Shown in pieces: positions 1 through 11,872 of a DNA stretch of 64,000 nucleotides (its first letter is position 1; every line of letters begins with the position of its first letter). The position numbers were made by a program, and so were the translations under genes. This DNA comes from Spongilla lacustris (Eukaryota > Porifera > Demospongiae > Spongillida > Spongillidae): NCBI GenBank assembly GCA_949361645.1, contig OX442416.1, forward strand, positions 5,958,362 to 6,022,361, given 5' to 3'. Under the pieces are notes generated by a model. The model saw only the letters and a program-made list of their open reading frames with translations. It made no database searches and had not been told where the DNA came from.

Positions 1-2
1 GT

Positions 3-177
3 GGTGATGTAGGATTTGTAGACAGCAATTGAGTAAAACAAGAAATAGAAATTATTACATACCTAGAATGTCAGCCAGGTAGATTTGTAGTTCTGTAATA
101 TTTATGAATGTATAATTTCCGTGAATCCTTGTTTCCTTACTTTTTATACAATTGCAGTCTACAAATCCTACATCACC
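3..177. repeat. MITE-like foldback element
   Basis: Bases 3-38 are repeated in inverted orientation at 142-177, giving arms of about 36 bp with few mismatches around an AT-rich core. Ends read GGTGATGTAGG and CCTACATCACC. A related right-hand end recurs near 56,365-56,420. No coding potential is seen. The left boundary is close to the window edge, so any target duplication cannot be judged. Confidence 0.6.
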
Positions 178-1628
178 AATTTATATCTATATATCTTTTT
201 CACGCACTTTTATTTAGCCGGTTCTTACTTAAATGTTCGATTGCATGCATGAGATGGAAAGCCTGGATTCAGCATACATGCATATATTGGGCAACCTACA
301 TGTAGGTGTAGCGCTTCCTGTTGCAAGTCTTTATTTTATTTTTTATGCGCTTCTTGAGAACTGTTATACTCCTCACATCCAATATCTTGCGGGCTCGCCG
401 CCATAACGGTCATTATTTAACTTGGCAATCCTAGCTCTTTGCACGATTCTTTTGTCTTCACGATTGACCTGATGGAAACAAATCAGACACGTCTAGCTTT
501 TGGGAGAAATGTGACTAAAATACCATCTTTAATTTTAGTTCATCTACACTTTGCATGATATTCTTTAGGTTCGTTTTTCAGTGATTTTTATCAAGAAAGT
601 ACGTTGTAATTCGTTTAGGGACAAATTCTGACTAAGCTACATGTATTAACTGGTACACTCGGTACCGCCCACCGCATTCAACGTTGAATGTTATGTCACG
701 CTTCCCACCCTTGGGACAGACTGGGTTTTGGAACCTCCACCTCCGTTGTCGCCATCTCGGTCGCCATATTACCGCAATTATTAATACTGCAAACATAATA
801 ACTAACGTTATGTACGTTCATTGGTTCGTCTGATGCTAAAAGCATATATTTCTTGGTTTTCCTGCGAGAGTGGAAACGAACAAAAAAACTAAAATGGACT
901 GAAAATACGGTAGTAACCGTAGCGCACTATCCGAATGTATTAAAAGGACAATAACATCTGTCGTGGGCTATTAATAACAAAACTTAAGCTTGCTAGAGAT
1001 TGAAATTTGTGTCAGTCATAACTCCCTTTACAAAGATTAAAAGAAATAACTCAAACTCGATCGGCATGCAGTAAGTGTCTATCTTGTTGGTTCTAGTGCT
1101 TCTACATCTATGGCTAACATTATGCTTCAATTATGAAGATGATACAATGCTTATCTTATCTTATCAGATCCAGAAGAATTAGGAGAAATCTTTTGTAAGG
1201 TTCAGGTGTAGGAATGAGCGTGTGTCATCTCTGTTGTTTTTCTAAGTGTCGGCAATTTGAGTACATTATAGGTATTTGACTGCTGTATCCAAATATGCTC
1301 GCTAAAGTCAAACTGATTGTATGGCACATCGGCAATAGTCGAATCAGGTATTTTGCTAATCGTATGCATGACACATCAAATTGAACATTGGACCTAACAT
1401 AGGTTCCTATATTGCATGGACCATTTCTAAAAGGCCTACCAAATTCAACCATTGCTTGCCCAACAACTGAGTTCCATTTCTTAGAATTTCCTCTGTGTGA
1501 GATCCCCAGACCTACAGTAAGTATGTATACACGCAATAAAGATCTTATTCAAGGCTTGCCGATTCATTAAACTAATTTTCATAATAATTATTATACATGT
1601 ACAAAATATGCAAACATTCTCTCTGAGA
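178..1628. other. Intergenic, nothing recognised
   Basis: AT-rich sequence with scattered TACATGTA words. Short open frames here have no recognisable domain and look like chance. I see no exon with convincing splice sites. Confidence 0.4.
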
Positions 1629-1851
1629 AGATTAGTGGTATATAGGATTTGAAAGCAATGGTGGTGTAAAATGGAAAGGAACAAGGTCCGATTGGAGATA
1701 CAACCGGTATACCTATATTTAGCACTTTGTAGAACGGCATTCCATTTACATGTATGCCACTAGATATATGAATAAATACTGTATGTCCAATCCCTTGTTC
1801 TACCACCATTGCCTTCAAATCCTATATATATATGTACTGTACCACTAATCT
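1629..1851. repeat. MITE-like element with about 65-bp inverted ends
   Basis: The left end (AGATTAGTGGTA, then TATAGGATTTGAA and CAATGGTGGT) is matched in reverse complement at the right end, where the same words appear in order up to about 1,795. The right arm has a TA-repeat insertion relative to the left. Length is 223 bp. It is non-coding. Confidence 0.55.
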
Positions 1852-2622
1852 CATGTTTTATATCTTGTTTCATTCACATTGTATGGGTTGCACATAGATT
1901 ATAGTTTGTACATGTATATGACAAAATCCAGCCGTTGTAATGTTGTAATGCCATGTTTAATGCCAAGCAACACAATGTTTACATTTGCAGCTGTTCTACA
2001 TTGAAACTCACACACCAAGCTTTATGCATTGCTGTACTCACAACTTGGTTCAATTCAACATTTGTATGCTAGCGTCACAATCAGACGCTCCCTTTCTGTT
2101 CAGGATCTGCATTGTACCAGATATAATGATTGTACCAAACTCGGGAGGACTCTAATGCATGAAGGCATTTAACAACAGCGACCGATATTACCTGGCAGCT
2201 TGCACAAACCTAAGGAATGTAATATGATACACAATTAAAATTATAGATGAAACATTGCCATGGTAACATTTTTAATCATTCCATATTACATAATGTTATA
2301 TAATCAGTTTCCTGCTTATATGATATCTGCAGATGCTCTTCAGGAAATTGTACAGCCAATGAGATCAGTGGTGCTCTTTAAAACTGTTCCTATCTGGAGT
2401 TATATCCACCCAGAAAGAAAAAAAAAAAGACTATGGTGAAAAATGGGTCTGGGAACGAGAACGACATTAGCTTTTTGTTCTCTTACAGCAAACGGTCTGG
2501 CGATTTGATGAAAATGATTGCTTCCATTCTGGTTTGATTGCAACAACAAGCTAAACTATCAGTTTGTCGTTACATGAGTCTGTCACGCAAAAATTGTACC
2601 AGGCAAAAATTGTACCGGCCGG

Positions 2623-3563
2623 TGTCACAGGCATGTGGGTCCCCCACCCCCTATTTTGGGTCCGGGGGGACCCATATGCCTAGATTGCTTAAAATTGATT
2701 ATCCCGGCCCCAAATGCCTATTAGGCAGCCTGGTCCCCCCCGGACCCAGCTGCCTGTCAACAAAAAATATACTTATATAGGCATCCATGCGATGAGGCAC
2801 AGGTCCCCCTCCCCCCCCACCATACCCCATCATACCCCAAGTAATAAATATTAATAACATTATACCGGTTAACAATCAATTGCATTGCGTGAGTCCTTTG
2901 TTATAGAACTACACAACCCCAGTCGCAATTCAATAATGATTTGTACAGGATAGCTTGTGGTTTTCTCTGTTTCTACGCAATTATGCTATATTTCTTGTGA
3001 CTTCAAAACTGCGTATAAAGTGTATATTACAAGCTTATTATAATGCTGTTGGAAGCACAGATTTTGCTCTGACACTGTGGTTTTCATGCATAAATATTCT
3101 ACTGCACCGAAAGCTTCCGCGGCCCCCCCCCCCCCCCCCGGTCGAGTTCTTAATGTACGTTGCCTCCCCTTGGATACAAAAATGAGTGGATGCCTATCAG
3201 TATGTTGTGATAGATATAGTATTAGCACATGTGCTGCAGCTGAAGAAAGTCTTAGTCTTAGCTGAAAAAAATGCATTGCGATTGACAGGTCGATCTTTAA
3301 GTCCTGTATGCTATGACGAAACAGTTGTGTACTACTTGAACATGACCTGTCATTTTAAAATATATTTAGTTTTGTGCTACCGGCCGATGCCAGTAAATAA
3401 AATACATCAGGAAACTCGGCCCCCCCCCCCCCCCCCCCCCCGCCCCCCTCCGACCCCTACCAGGACCAAGATGCCTGGATGTACAAATAATTACCTGGAC
3501 CCATATGCCTAGGCATTTGGCCTCCCAGACCCAAAATGGGCGGGGAACCACATGCCTGTGACA
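2623..3563. mobile_element. Non-autonomous element with TGTCACAGGCATG ends
   Basis: TGTCACAGGCATGTGGGTCC at the left is matched by the reverse complement ending CATGCCTGTGACA at the right; arms of about 40 bp also share the word ATTTTGGGTC. The interior holds poly-C tracts (17 C at 3,123-3,139 and 22 C at 3,420-3,441) and repeated variants of a GGACCCANNTGCCT word. It appears to be inserted in a second MITE, because bases before 2,620 and after 3,565 both carry (A/C)AAAATTGTACC words. No transposase frame is visible. Confidence 0.5.
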
Positions 3564-3566
3564 CTG

Positions 3567-3626
3567 GTACACTTTTCGCAACCAAAATTGTACCACCCGG
3601 TACAATTTTGGCTGCGAAAAGTGTAC
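3567..3626. repeat. Foldback MITE, GTACACTTTTCGC arms
   Basis: A 28-base arm at 3,567-3,594 is inverted at 3,599-3,626 with one mismatch and a four-base spacer. A related foldback is at 5,514-5,578, so this is a dispersed family. Confidence 0.6.
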
Positions 3627-4853
3627 AGGCCTTGCTAAAAGTGTACCGGTTAGTGAGAAAGCATCGTTAGCTTTAACCAGCGAGAATTATGTTGTCGGTT
3701 AGACCTGGCGATGAGATATTTAATGTCCTGGCTCAGTTGCATATCGGTTCTATTCAGTTGTGCTATCATTGTGAAAATGAAAATCAGCTTTTTAACTGAG
3801 ATAAGCATGTCTGCTACATTTGGATGCAACTCATTAGTTATTGCATTCGTCCATGCAAAATACATGGTCATTAATTATTTCATATAGCTGTACGTACCAT
3901 CTTCATGCATACATGTACATGAATAGTTCAAATGATACTGAAAATAGAATTGTTTTCATACAGCTACATGTATAGCTAGGTAATTATTCACAATATCTGT
4001 TATCAAAATCAGCAGAAAAAGGTGATTCAGACACGATGCATACATGTGTATATACATTTGAGTTTTTATACTATGTACACTAACTACAGGTTCATAGTGG
4101 TTGGATATGTTGGCAAATAAATAGCTTCTTTGGAATATATTACATCTGCATTTCTTCACAGTGAAAACTGCAGCCACTTGTACATGTATGTATGTCCAGA
4201 TTTACAAAACAGCTATATCAAAAGCCAAGGTCATTTTTCGAGGCATGCAGCTATCAATGCCATCATACATAGTTCACTGGCTGCAGTAAATGTACCATCA
4301 ACACTTGAGCCCATTGGCCTATGCATGCAGATCAGATGTCAAGTGACCTGACAGTTGTTTCATTGCCCCATGGAAATCTGGCCAGTGTCTTGTTTGGGAC
4401 TTTACTTGTGTTGACATCTTTGCAGCCTCATACATGTACGTGTGCATCTCTGATGCCACACAGGATGCTAGAGCTGTAACCACACCTGCTGAAGCTAGAA
4501 AAAGGGAGAAATATGCTCTGCAGTCCAAATCCCACCAGGCCATTTTCTCCCAATTGCAATTGAGACCTACATGTAAGGTGCCCTTGACTCTCAGTTTGCT
4601 CACTGATATCAGCAGTCATCAGCCTCTGTATTGGGCACCTCAAGTAGCATGTAATTTATATATAGTGTAACCCTGTGTATCCAGTATGTGATTAGTTATA
4701 CTTTATATATTCTTCAACCACGTGGCGTAATTAGCTAATTAGGCTTGATGAGATAGGCATGTAAGAACTGTTTTATATTTTTTTTAAAATAAAGAAAACA
4801 TGTACATGTACCTTAAATCATGTACAAAACATACTACCCTTAAATGGCATCAT

Positions 4854-5397
4854 TCAAAGGAGGGAAGAGGGGTGGACACAAAGTTCCCAAAACGGATGCA
4901 GATTCCCCCTCTGAATGGCAACAGAAAACTTTTGCACAAGAAAGCTTTTGTCACCTGTGGTGTTTGAAATGCGGTGACCCAAGTCCATCAAAAAAGACAT
5001 GGAGCGAGAGCCGCAGACTCCAGAAGTTATGAGCAGGAGTGAAGGAATGGTACACATGGGAGGTGATGTAATTGTACATCTTGATCTTGGTCTGCTCCGC
5101 CTGGTTCGCTGCTGCACACACTTCAGAGGCTGTGATGGATACATGGGAGGTGGCAAAAGTGTCTGCGCAGGTTGCATCCCAAACCAATAATCTGCCATTT
5201 GACCAAGGAACCATGGTGATTCCATCAGGTTGCTTACCATCTGCTCGATCGAGAGCAGTGGGCTCTACTGAGCCAAGAAGCAACATTGGCAGAAGACAAA
5301 GCCCTGTGCAGAATGTCATTAAGCATGACATGTTGATGAAGCATACAATGTACAGAAATGTAGATTGAAAGTAAAATATAGTGTTATGCTCATACAT
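4854..5397 (-). pseudogene. RLE-C retroelement nuclease domain, decayed
   Basis: Read on the minus strand, the frame from about 5,397 contains DGKQPDGITMVPW, GRLLVWDATCADTF and SHVSITASE, then shifts to another frame carrying SFLMDLGHRISNTTGD and VQKFSVAIQRGN. These words are familiar to me from the C-terminal region of abundant invertebrate retroelements; the PDG ... VWDATC pair fits a PD-(D/E)xK restriction-like nuclease. At least one frameshift near 5,080 separates the halves and no reverse transcriptase is attached, so this is a 5'-truncated dead copy. It is a different family from the RLE-A copies elsewhere in the window. Confidence 0.6.
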
Positions 5398-5513
5398 GTA
5401 GTGTCAGAATTACCAACTACATACAACTGTAGGTTCAAGTGATTTCAGCAAACTGTTTACATGTACATTAAACCCACAGAATACATGTAGCTATCAGTCC
5501 TTTCTCACTACCT

Positions 5514-5660
5514 GGTACACTTTTCGCAGCCAAAATTGTAGATTTACTGCCCGGTACAATTTTGGTTGCGAAAAATGTCATTACAATTTGTGCTGTATGA
5601 TGAATGTCATTACAATTTTCGCAACCAAAATTGTAATGACATTCATGTTACAGCACAAAT
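5514..5660. repeat. Compound foldback MITE
   Basis: Two hairpins lie side by side: 5,514-5,578 (GGTACACTTTTCGC arms, as at 3,567) and 5,585-5,660, where a 34-base arm starting ATTTGTGCTGTA is inverted around a CGCAACC loop. The second hairpin reuses the AATTTTCGCAACC word of the first. Non-coding. Confidence 0.6.
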
Positions 5661-5869
5661 CCTATATGAGAGTTACTATCATAACTCTCAATATGTAATA
5701 CATATTTGTTAAGGATGAGACAACCTAGCCCGTCATGAAAAAATATGTGGAACCTATACATGTAGATGAAACAGAAGAAAGTACACATGTAGTCTATGCC
5801 CTTTCAGTTTCTAGCCCTCAACCTTTCAATTATGACCACATACTTCATGTACATGTGTACCCACTGCAG

Positions 5870-5971
5870 TTTTATGATACTCCATTACACCATGCTGCAA
5901 CGGGAGGTCATACTACTTGTATGGAATGTCTTCTTTCTGCTCCTGGTGTTGATGTGAACATTAAGGATATG
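5870..5971 (+). CDS. Ankyrin-repeat exon 1
   Basis: A 102-base exon bounded by a CACTGCAG acceptor and a GTGAGT donor encodes exactly one ankyrin repeat: DTPLHHAATGGHTTC, then LLSAPGVDVNI. The DTPLH turn, the GG-HTTC helix and the GVDVN loop are the standard repeat landmarks. The phase is 0 at both ends, so exons of this kind can be added or lost without changing the frame. It belongs to a multi-exon ankyrin protein, probably a scaffold or binding protein; its other domains are not in the window. Confidence 0.75.
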
Positions 5972-6764
5972 GTGAGTTTATGTTTGATACATGTCGTGTA
6001 GATGTAAGTGTATTTCAGTTACATGTAGGTATAGGTACAAGCAAATAAATAAAACAAGTAATCATCATTTGATATACATGTTGTACCATGGCTGTTTAGC
6101 ACTTTGTACACTGTTCATATGCCAGCAAGCCTCATGATAGCCATGGCATGGAGAGCTGCCATGGCTTCATAATAAGGTCACATTCATGTAGAGTTGCACA
6201 GCTGCTCACAATAGCAATCCTTCATTATGTCTTCACACTGCCATCATAAAGATCAGTTTTGTCTCCAAAGTATCAGCTGTGCATTGCAGTACTGGCTTCC
6301 TTAGTGTCCAGCTGAGTGTCTTTGCAGTATAGACCTTCAGGAGCTGGTCCAGTAACTGGCCATCAGCATGCACCCCTTTGGATCTGCATTTATTATCATA
6401 ACAATAACTACATCCTATTACAAAACTAATGTATCAACAGCATATCCCCCAACCTCTCACTTCATCACCATAGTTCTCTTAGTTAGTATAATTTCCATTG
6501 GAGTTTCATGTAAATTTGCTCTGGATGCTTTGCAATGCTCTGACATGCTAAACAAATCGTTAAAAGCATTGCATTATTCAGTATATCTGGCTAAGGGTGG
6601 TAGGGCCTATGTGGGTGTGCCAAGTCGTTGTGATGTCCATGTAAACTTTAGTTTCAACATAAACTTATACATACAAATTTTTAGTGACCCTAGGTGAGAG
6701 TACATGTATTTAGGAGAGCCATGCACTACATGTACATAATGTGTGCCCATTGTATCCACTGCAG

Positions 6765-6866
6765 AATGGTGATACTCCATTGCACCTTGCTGTAAAAGGA
6801 GGTCATACAACTTGTGTGGAACGTCTCCTTCTTGCTCCTGGTATTGATGTAAACATTAAGAATAGA
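6765..6866 (+). CDS. Ankyrin-repeat exon 2
   Basis: A 102-base exon between CCACTGCAG and GTGAGT encodes NGDTPLHLAVKGGHTTC, ERLLLAPGIDVNIKN: one complete ankyrin repeat of 34 codons in phase 0. It is the duplicated counterpart of the exon at 5,870 and closer to the exon at 7,660. Confidence 0.8.
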
Positions 6867-7659
6867 GTGAGTTCATTTTTGATTGACAATACATGTCATG
6901 TAGATGTACATGTAAGTGTATTTCAGTTACAGTGTACATGTACATGTAGGTACAAGCAAATGCCGGTGGGTTATAAAACATAATCATCATTTGATATACA
7001 TGGCTGTGTAACACTTTGTATACTGTTCATATGCCAGCAAGCCTCATGATAGGGTTGCCATGGCTTCATAATAAGGTCACATAGAGTTGCACAGCTGCTC
7101 ACAATAGCAATCTTTCATTATGTCCTCACACTGCCATCATAAAGATCCAAAGTATCAGCTGTGCATTGCAGTACTGGCTTCCTTAGTGTCCAGCTGAGTG
7201 TCTTTGCTGTATAGAACTTCAGGAGCTGGTCAAATGACTGGCCATCAGCATGTACCCCTTTGGATCTGCATTTATTATCATAACAATAACTACATCCTAA
7301 CACAAAACTAATGTATCAACAGCATATGCCCCAACCTCTCACTTCATCACCATAGTTTTCTTAGTGTAATTTCCATTGGAGTTTCATGTACATCTGCTCT
7401 GGACGTTTGGCAATGCTCTGACATGCTAAACAAATCATTAAAATCATTGCATCCTTTAGTGGATATTAAGTGTCTGGCTAAGGGTGGTAGGGCCTATGTG
7501 GGTGTGCCAAGTCGTTGTGATATCCAGCTGTGTGTAAACTTTAGTTTCAACATTGTTCTTCTAAAACGTATACATACAAATTAATGACCCTAGGTACGTA
7601 CAAGTATTTAGGAGAGCCATGCACTACATGTACATGTGTGCCCATTGTATCCACTGCAG

Positions 7660-7767
7660 AATGGTGATACTCCATTGCACCTTGCTGTAAAAGGAGGTCA
7701 TACATGTACTATGTGTGTGGAACGTCTCCTTCTTGCTCCTGGTATTGATGTAAACATTAAGGATAGA
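7660..7767 (+). CDS. Ankyrin-repeat exon 3, with six-base insertion
   Basis: Bounded by CCACTGCAG and GTGAGT, this exon is 108 bases instead of 102. The extra six bases create a TACATGTACTATG stretch, so GGHTTC reads GGHTCTMC in the first helix. The frame stays open. The insertion is the same TACATGTA-type word that is very common in the surrounding introns. Confidence 0.75.
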
Positions 7768-8846
7768 GTGAGTTGGTCCACTGAGTAGCTTTATGAATAG
7801 CTCAGATGCATGTCTCTTTGGAACATGTGCATATACATGTCCCTTGGGAATACATGTAAAAATGTCTGTCCATGTGTTAATAAGTTTTGTATGTGCTGTA
7901 TTACAAACCTATATAGAGGAACTACATGTAACAATAAACAGGATAACCAAAATGGGTACAAGGGTGTGTACATGTACATGTAGGTACAGACATAAAATAT
8001 TCAGTTTGTAGTGCAAGAACAATTTCACATCTGGTCAGATTTGAACACATGGGTGAGCCAAGGGAATATCTTCAAGTGTAACATTTTTCTATATGAACGC
8101 TCAATTGAAAAATACCACCCAGTAATTATAGCTTTCAGTACAATCATTACTTAGTAAAATGGGCCAACTTTGAGTAAAAGAAAATTTCCTCTGAGGATTC
8201 TGCTACATGAAGCTTATCCAGATACAAGTTACATGTAGTTAACTGACACACACGCATATACATGTACACGTACACATAAGGAAGGGGAGGAACCACATCA
8301 GAACTGTGCTAAATACATGCAAGTATTGAATTAGTGGGTTTAATTAGCCATGATCCCCCTCCCACTGTATAAATGTACCTACATTACTAGAGGGATGAGG
8401 CACGTGGTGTCTGACCAGTACCTTATGGATGATTAGTTATTCAGATAAATTTGCAAGACTCATTTAAATACATGTATAAACTAGTTGTGTAATTTTATTT
8501 TTAAAACAATTTCATCACTATAGCAAGAAGTGGGATATCTCACTTGGAAGCACATTTTTGTCTGGTACATGTATCTCCGCAGTAGAATTTGACTGACTAC
8601 TCCAAACTAATGTAACTCATTCAAGTACATGTACAACAACGCATGCTGAAAAAAAACTGTTACAACTTCATGTAGAGCTGGCATGTACCTTTCCATGCTA
8701 ATTGGTCATGCCCATTCATCAGTAATGATCTAGACATTCTGTGTTGTGCAGTATGTAATTTTGAAGGGCCTTCATGGTGACCATATACGTGTTACTACAC
8801 ACAAGTACAGGTGTGCATTGTACCCACCATATTGTACCCACTCCAG
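7768..8846. other. Ankyrin-gene intron
   Basis: AT-rich sequence between two ankyrin exons, rich in TACATGTA words. No other exon or element could be supported. Confidence 0.45.
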
Positions 8847-8945
8847 GATGGTTGTACTCCATTACGCCTCGCTTCAAGGGTAGGTCACACTGCTTGTATA
8901 GAACATTTCCTTTCTGCTCCTGGTATTGATGTGAACACTAAGGTG
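8847..8945 (+). CDS. Ankyrin-repeat exon 4
   Basis: A 99-base exon after a CACTCCAG acceptor and before GTGAGT encodes DGCTPLRLASRVGHTAC then FLSAPGIDVNTK: one ankyrin repeat of 33 codons. It is more diverged from exons 1-3 and the intron before it is not part of the recent duplication. Confidence 0.7.
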
Positions 8946-8997
8946 GTGAGTTGACAAGTGTGATTGCTGAACTATTGTAGCATACAGATAACTACAG

Positions 8998-9090
8998 GAT
9001 GGTCATACTCTGTTGTACATTACTGCAATGGATGGTCATACTACTTGCGTGGAAAGTCTCCTTTCCACTCCTGGTTTTGATGTGGAAACT
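8998..9090 (+). CDS. Ankyrin-repeat exon 5, degenerate
   Basis: After a CTACAG acceptor 52 bases past exon 4, the frame reads DGHTLLYITAMDGHTTC, ESLLSTPGFDVE. It is recognisable as an ankyrin repeat, but TPLH is replaced by TLLY and there is no clear donor, so it may be a last, decaying or terminal exon. Confidence 0.5.
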
Positions 9091-9459
9091 TCATTCCAAG
9101 AACTTTTCAAAGACAAAATTTTATTTTGAACTTACATTGCTTATTTCATTTCTAGATTCTGTGCTATAAATATAGCTTAGTAGTAGCCTATTTGTTAACT
9201 GAGCTGCTGAGCCTTCAGAGAACTTCACTCTTAGGATGAGAAGTTGCCTGGTGGTGTATGAATTGGGGGTCACGGTCAACTATGCACTACAATACATTAT
9301 TATAACCTAATGATTTGCAAATCACTAGTTTTACACATTGTTATAATTCGTATTGGGGGATGTTAATTCTTTGTATCCCATCACGTGCAGTTTAACCTTT
9401 AATCTCCCGTCGTCCTACGTGTAGGACGCAAGTTAAAATTAATTTTTAGCAAACTCATA

Positions 9460-9576
9460 CACTGCAAAAAACAAAGAGTAAGATTAAACCACAATCGTAA
9501 ATTGATTAGATTAAATCGTTTTTGATTGTGGTTTAATCTTCAATAGATTAAATCTTACTCTTTGTTTTTAGCAGTG
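9460..9576. mobile_element. MITE with CACTGCAAAAA ends
   Basis: CACTGC-AAAAA-CAAAGAGTAAGATT at the left is matched by its reverse complement at 9,551-9,576; TA dinucleotides flank both ends (9,458-9,459 and 9,577-9,578). The interior (GATTAAACCACAATC and its inverse) makes nearly the whole element a foldback. It is non-autonomous; TA flanks suggest a Tc1/mariner-type mobiliser, which is inference. Confidence 0.7.
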
Positions 9577-10244
9577 TATGAACAAAGAATAAACCAAAAT
9601 CTCATTGTACTGTAGAAATGATTATTCATTCAGAAAATATTGCTACTTCCTTGCAATTCTTCAATGATTGTCAAATACAGTCAATAGTGCATTGCTAAAA
9701 GATGTATTTGCGGTAAATTGCAAAGTACCAAAACGTACGATTGGGAAGATCAGAGCAACATGTTAAAAGAAGGAGGTAGTAAGACAGGTCTTTTGCACCG
9801 AGTATATAAAAAGTACATTGTATATTTGGAAACTGCTAGCTCCACAAGCGTATGAACGATAGGTATTTGTCAGACGCATGTAGCCAAGTGAATTGACAAA
9901 ATCTTGAAAACGTACAGTGCATTTTTGGTAAAAATGGCAAAACCAATTAGTGTAAAAACGCTGCCATAGAATGTATAAAGTAGCACTCACATCATGCTTC
10001 AAAAAACATTGTTGTGCTTTTTTTCTGTGACAATTAAATTACATAATGCATTTTTAAGAATCATATCTGATTATTTGCATCGTGTAACCAAGGGTGCGAT
10101 TAAAAACATAGATTAACAATTGATAAATTTAGCATGATAGACACATCAAACAACAGTAGAGAAATGGATGCCAAAAAAAGTGAATTTTCTAATATTGGTC
10201 CTACGGTTCTATAGGCTATGATTAAGTTTCTACCCATATGTGGC

Positions 10245-10296
10245 AGATAGGAGTCATGTATAATAATAATATTATTATTATACACGACTCCTATCT
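10245..10296. repeat. 52-bp palindrome centred on (AAT)/(ATT)
   Basis: Arms 10,245-10,270 and 10,271-10,296 are reverse complements with one mismatch and no spacer. It ends about 30 bases before the RLE-A fragment begins. Confidence 0.8.
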
Positions 10297-10325
10297 ACCT
10301 CTTCTCCCCATGCTTGTGCATGGCT

Positions 10326-10890
10326 CCAGGTGGTTCCAGCTCCTGGGCTCAATCTGCACCCTGACCCATCAGAGTTTCAAGCTGGTATAAAGTGGTGGTT
10401 AGGCATTTATTCCTCCCAAGGTGCCAACTGCCCATTCTGTCCCTCACACCATCTGGACCCCTTAGATCATCATGCACTAACATGCAAGTACAGGGGTGAC
10501 GTAGTCTCCCGCCACAGCAGGCTTCGAGATGTGTTTCTGGAGTCTTGCACTGCATTGGTGCCCGTGTCGAAGCAGGGAGTGGTCTTGGGCTAGACCAACG
10601 TCGTTCACGACCTGCTGATGTTCTGGTCCCTGACTGGATGTTAGGCAAGCCAGCTGCTTTACCATCACATCACCGCTTAACCCAAGTACCTTTACAGAAG
10701 CGAGTGTGAACGGCGGAAGCATAATGCCAATGATGTGAAATGCTCTAAGCCTTGGTGGAAGTGTGTCCCACTAGCTGTGGAGAGCTATGGGTGTTGGGTA
10801 CAGAAGCTAGGCAGCACCTGGCACGATTGGCTTCCTCATCTTGCTACACGCTACAATACCTCAAAGTCCTGGGAGACTCAACTTGATAGT
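10326..10890 (+). pseudogene. RLE-A retroelement C-terminus, decayed
   Basis: The frame from 10,330 reads VPAPGLNLHPDPSEFQ, IKWWLGI, then CPFCPSHHLDPLDHHALTC, matching the zinc-knuckle region of the intact copy at 50,313-51,848. After about 10,593 the frame shifts; SRPADVLVPDWMLGKPAA (nuclease motif) is readable near 10,610-10,655, followed by several further shifts and stops to about 10,890. It is a 5'-truncated, dead copy. Confidence 0.75.
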
Positions 10891-11006
10891 TCAGCTGTCC
10901 CGTCCAATGTCCTTTCAAGACACCTGTTAGATAGTGTGTTACATAATAAGCCATTATTAGTTATGTTGTGTTATATATGTTATCAATGATAATAATATTG
11001 AGTAGA

Positions 11007-11872
11007 AATTCAGGAATTCAAACTGTCATCTCCTATGCTAGAGAGGGACTCTTGTCAGCTTGTCAGGCTCTCCTTTCTTCAGGATAGGCTCCAAAAAATC
11101 AAGCCATTTGGAATTTATTAGTTTCAAAGCATCTAAAGAGTCCTCTACCATCTCCACCTTCTATACCTTCAGCACCACTTCTCCCTCTAGATTTTGACTT
11201 GAAAGCAATCTTGCATCAATTTCCAAAAGGCACAGCTTGTGGTCCATCAGGACTTCACATTCAGCATTTGATTGAGGTAGCTGGCATCCCGATGCAGTCT
11301 CCAATTTGTGCAGCCCTCAGGGATATAGTAAATCTACTCTTCTCAGGTAAAATTCCTGTTTCAGTGGCAAAGTTTATGGCTGGTGGTAGTCTTGTGGCCT
11401 TGGAGAAGAACAAGCCAAATTGTCCCCTTAATGTTCGCCCAATTGCTGTTGGCAAAACTTTATAAGGCGACTAGCTAGCAAGTGTATTTGTGTTATTGTT
11501 AAGAACAAGGCTTCTGTATTCTTTCCTCCATTCCAGCTGGGGGTGGCATGCCCTTCAGGCCGGAGCAGAAAAAACCATTCATGGCCTGAGAAGTTGTGTG
11601 GATGATCATTGGCTTGATGGGGATTTTGCTGTTGTGAAAATTGACTTACGTAATGCATTTAATCTGGTGTCTAGACAGGCAGTGCTGAATGCTGTTAATC
11701 TCCATTCCCCAGAACTGTTGTCATGGTCTACCAGGTGTTATGGGCAATACCCTATACTATGGCACACCATGGCCAGGCCCTAGGTTCCATTACATCTGAG
11801 TCAGGTGTCCAGTGGGGAGATCCCTCGGCTTTTCTATCTGGTTTTGCACCCGCCCCCCCCCCCCCCCCCCCC
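11007..11872 (+). pseudogene. RLE-A reverse transcriptase N-terminal half, decayed
   Basis: From about 11,007 the sequence reads ISYAREGLLSACQALLS, then (11,187 onward) FDLKAILHQFPKGTACGPSG and VSVAKFMAGGSLVALEKNKP, the finger region of the reverse transcriptase. After a frameshift near 11,465, a second frame carries HGLRSCVDDHWL and VVKIDLRNAFNLVSR (motif A, with the catalytic Asp), then a QGDPS motif-B remnant that stops in a 20-base poly-C tract at 11,853-11,872. It lies just downstream of the tail of the copy at 10,326. Confidence 0.8.

Larger units (their letters stand above)
5870..7660 (+). repeat. Tandem duplication of an ankyrin exon plus intron (about 895 bp unit)
   Basis: The exon at 5,870 and the intron after it are repeated from 6,765, with long near-identical intron stretches (for example CATATGCCAGCAAGCCTCATG at about 6,118 and 7,028, and CAGCTGAGTGTCTTTGC at about 6,310 and 7,191). 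Small indels distinguish the copies. This is a direct duplication of an exon-intron unit. Confidence 0.8.

Noticed and set aside
2955..3605. Pro-rich and Gly-rich short ORFs
   Set aside because: They cross poly-C tracts and lie inside a non-autonomous element.
4319..4643. Minus-strand frames near 4.3-4.6 kb as another RLE-C copy
   Set aside because: A faint resemblance (WWDLDC, AGVVTALAS) was noted, but no motif pair was convincing.
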